This document shows positions 31,258 to 31,874 of a stretch of DNA of 31,874 nucleotides, in pieces. The notes below the pieces were generated by a model. The model saw nothing but the letters and a program-made list of their open reading frames with translations. It searched no databases and was not told the origin of the DNA. A program made the translations under genes and the position numbers. Each line of letters starts with the position of its first letter. The first letter of the stretch is position 1. The stretch comes from JACKPD01 sp034003145 (lineage in GTDB: Bacteria; Spirochaetota; Spirochaetia; CADAEX01): positions 1 through 31,874 of the forward strand of contig JAVEZE010000009.1 in NCBI GenBank assembly GCA_034003145.1, given 5' to 3'.

Positions 31258-31874
31258 TTAAATATTTACATATGGTAATATTATAAATAATCCTGACATC
31301 ATAAGTAAAAAACTTCCTGTAATCGGCAGCAATATTTCTCCTGCTTTTTTAAAGTGTATGTTCCTGATCCCTGTGATATATGACCTTAATAGCCATATTA
31401 TTGATGTGTAGATTATCAGTGTAAGCGTCATGCCGGATGCGAAAAAAAGCGCTGTAAGAAAGCTCTCTGCATAAAGTCTTGCTGATATCATAAATACTGT
31501 AAGTATGGCTGCTACAGGGCACGGAACTATCCCGATTCCGGCAGAGATCATGAGACATTCTTTTATCGAGGTTGCGCTGTTGATCGAGTCAAGCTCGTGT
31601 GAGTGAGCATTATGATGCCTGGTGATAATATTTTTGATCTCCCTTAATCCCAGCAATATTAAAACACCGCATGCGGCGAATGAGAAGTATTTTATAAACA
31701 GCGGGGACTGTACACTGATTTTTCCCTTGATAAAATACCAGATTACATAAACCATGATTACAGAATTAAAAACATGTAAAAGCATTCCAAGGACAGATGT
31801 GAAAAGGACTTTTATAAATGTTCTTTGAGAAGCAAGAATCCAGCCAAGTATGATGCTTTTCCCGTGTCCCGGCG
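31258..31874 (-). CDS. NicO/RcnA-like nickel-cobalt exporter, 5' end cut by window edge
   Basis: The reading frame is open through the window end, so the N-terminus is missing. Upstream of an internal ATG at 31785 the frame encodes PGHGKSIILGWILAS, the NicO/RcnA family motif, so that ATG is not the real start. The visible part (about 205 residues) has five or so helices, a His-rich loop RHHNAHSHELDS and GIVPCPVAAILTVF, the second family motif. Likely Ni2+/Co2+ efflux or a related transport role. Convergent with feoB. Confidence 0.85.
   Translation of the reverse strand, partial: PGHGKSIILGWILASQRTFIKVLFTSVLGMLLHVFNSVIMVYVIWYFIKGKISVQSPLFIKYFSFAACGVLILLGLREIKNIITRHHNAHSHELDSINSATSIKECLMISAGIGIVPCPVAAILTVFMISARLYAESFLTALFFASGMTLTLIIYTSIIWLLRSYITGIRNIHFKKAGEILLPITGSFLLMMSGLFIILPYVNI

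Noticed and set aside
31258..31785. Complete 175-residue protein starting at 31785
   Set aside because: The frame continues upstream to the window edge and encodes the PGHGK family motif there, so the gene is truncated by the window, not complete.

Overview
The window (about 32 kb, moderate to low G+C) reads as a compact bacterial chromosome segment from an anaerobic or microaerophilic bacterium that depends heavily on ion gradients. Evidence: a V/A-type (not F-type) ATPase operon, an Mrp/MBH-type cation-proton antiporter module, a FeoAAB ferrous iron importer, a PyrK-PyrD (NAD-linked class 1B) dihydroorotate dehydrogenase, an NADH-oxidase/CoA-disulfide-reductase-like flavoprotein and an Fnr-clade regulator. 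I see no phage, IS or CRISPR. The phylum cannot be fixed from the sequence alone; a spirochaete-like or candidate-phylum anaerobe fits the V-ATPase and EIIA-like content, but this is inference.

Layout. 41-1833 (minus): pyrK-pyrD. 1952-11604 (plus): V-type ATPase operon in the order H-C-I-K-F-E-A-B-D, followed by a universal-stress-like gene and a PTS EIIA-like gene; it is driven by a recognisable sigma70-type promoter at 1898-1926 and ends at a bidirectional terminator. 11715-20254 (minus): a long unidirectional run. In transcription order it holds a PII-like protein, a second EIIA-like protein, eight small-to-large membrane genes equivalent to MbhA-H/Mrp (E, F, G, MbhD, MbhE, B, C, D) joined by seven consecutive 4-nt overlaps, a Na+/proline symporter, 5-formyltetrahydrofolate cyclo-ligase, an EamA transporter and (from its own promoter) a coiled-coil hypothetical protein. 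20469-22571 (minus): a ZIP metal transporter and Hsp33. 22689-22762 (plus): a CAU-anticodon tRNA with promoter and terminator. 22886-25685 (minus): an AT-rich diguanylate cyclase gene and the NADH oxidase-like gene. 25686-26004: a divergent control region with an FNR-like box and a 13-bp tandem repeat array. 26005-28101: Fnr-type regulator, EamA transporter, PNPOx-fold protein. 28371-31206 (plus): feoA-feoA-feoB behind a promoter with a 19-bp palindrome at the predicted start site. 31258-end (minus): a NicO/RcnA-like metal exporter cut by the window edge.

How it may work together (inference). The V-ATPase appears proton-type from its K-subunit residues. The Mrp/MBH-type module could exchange H+ and Na+, and the co-directional PutP would spend the Na+ gradient. 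Both ion-translocating operons carry an EIIA-like gene with intact phospho-acceptor histidine; one adds a PII-like sensor, the other a Usp-like protein. That shared regulatory accessory pattern, the free-standing MBH-like module without hydrogenase genes, a candidate RNA switch upstream of the PII-Mrp operon, and the tandem array in the Fnr/NADH-oxidase promoter are the most interesting signals.
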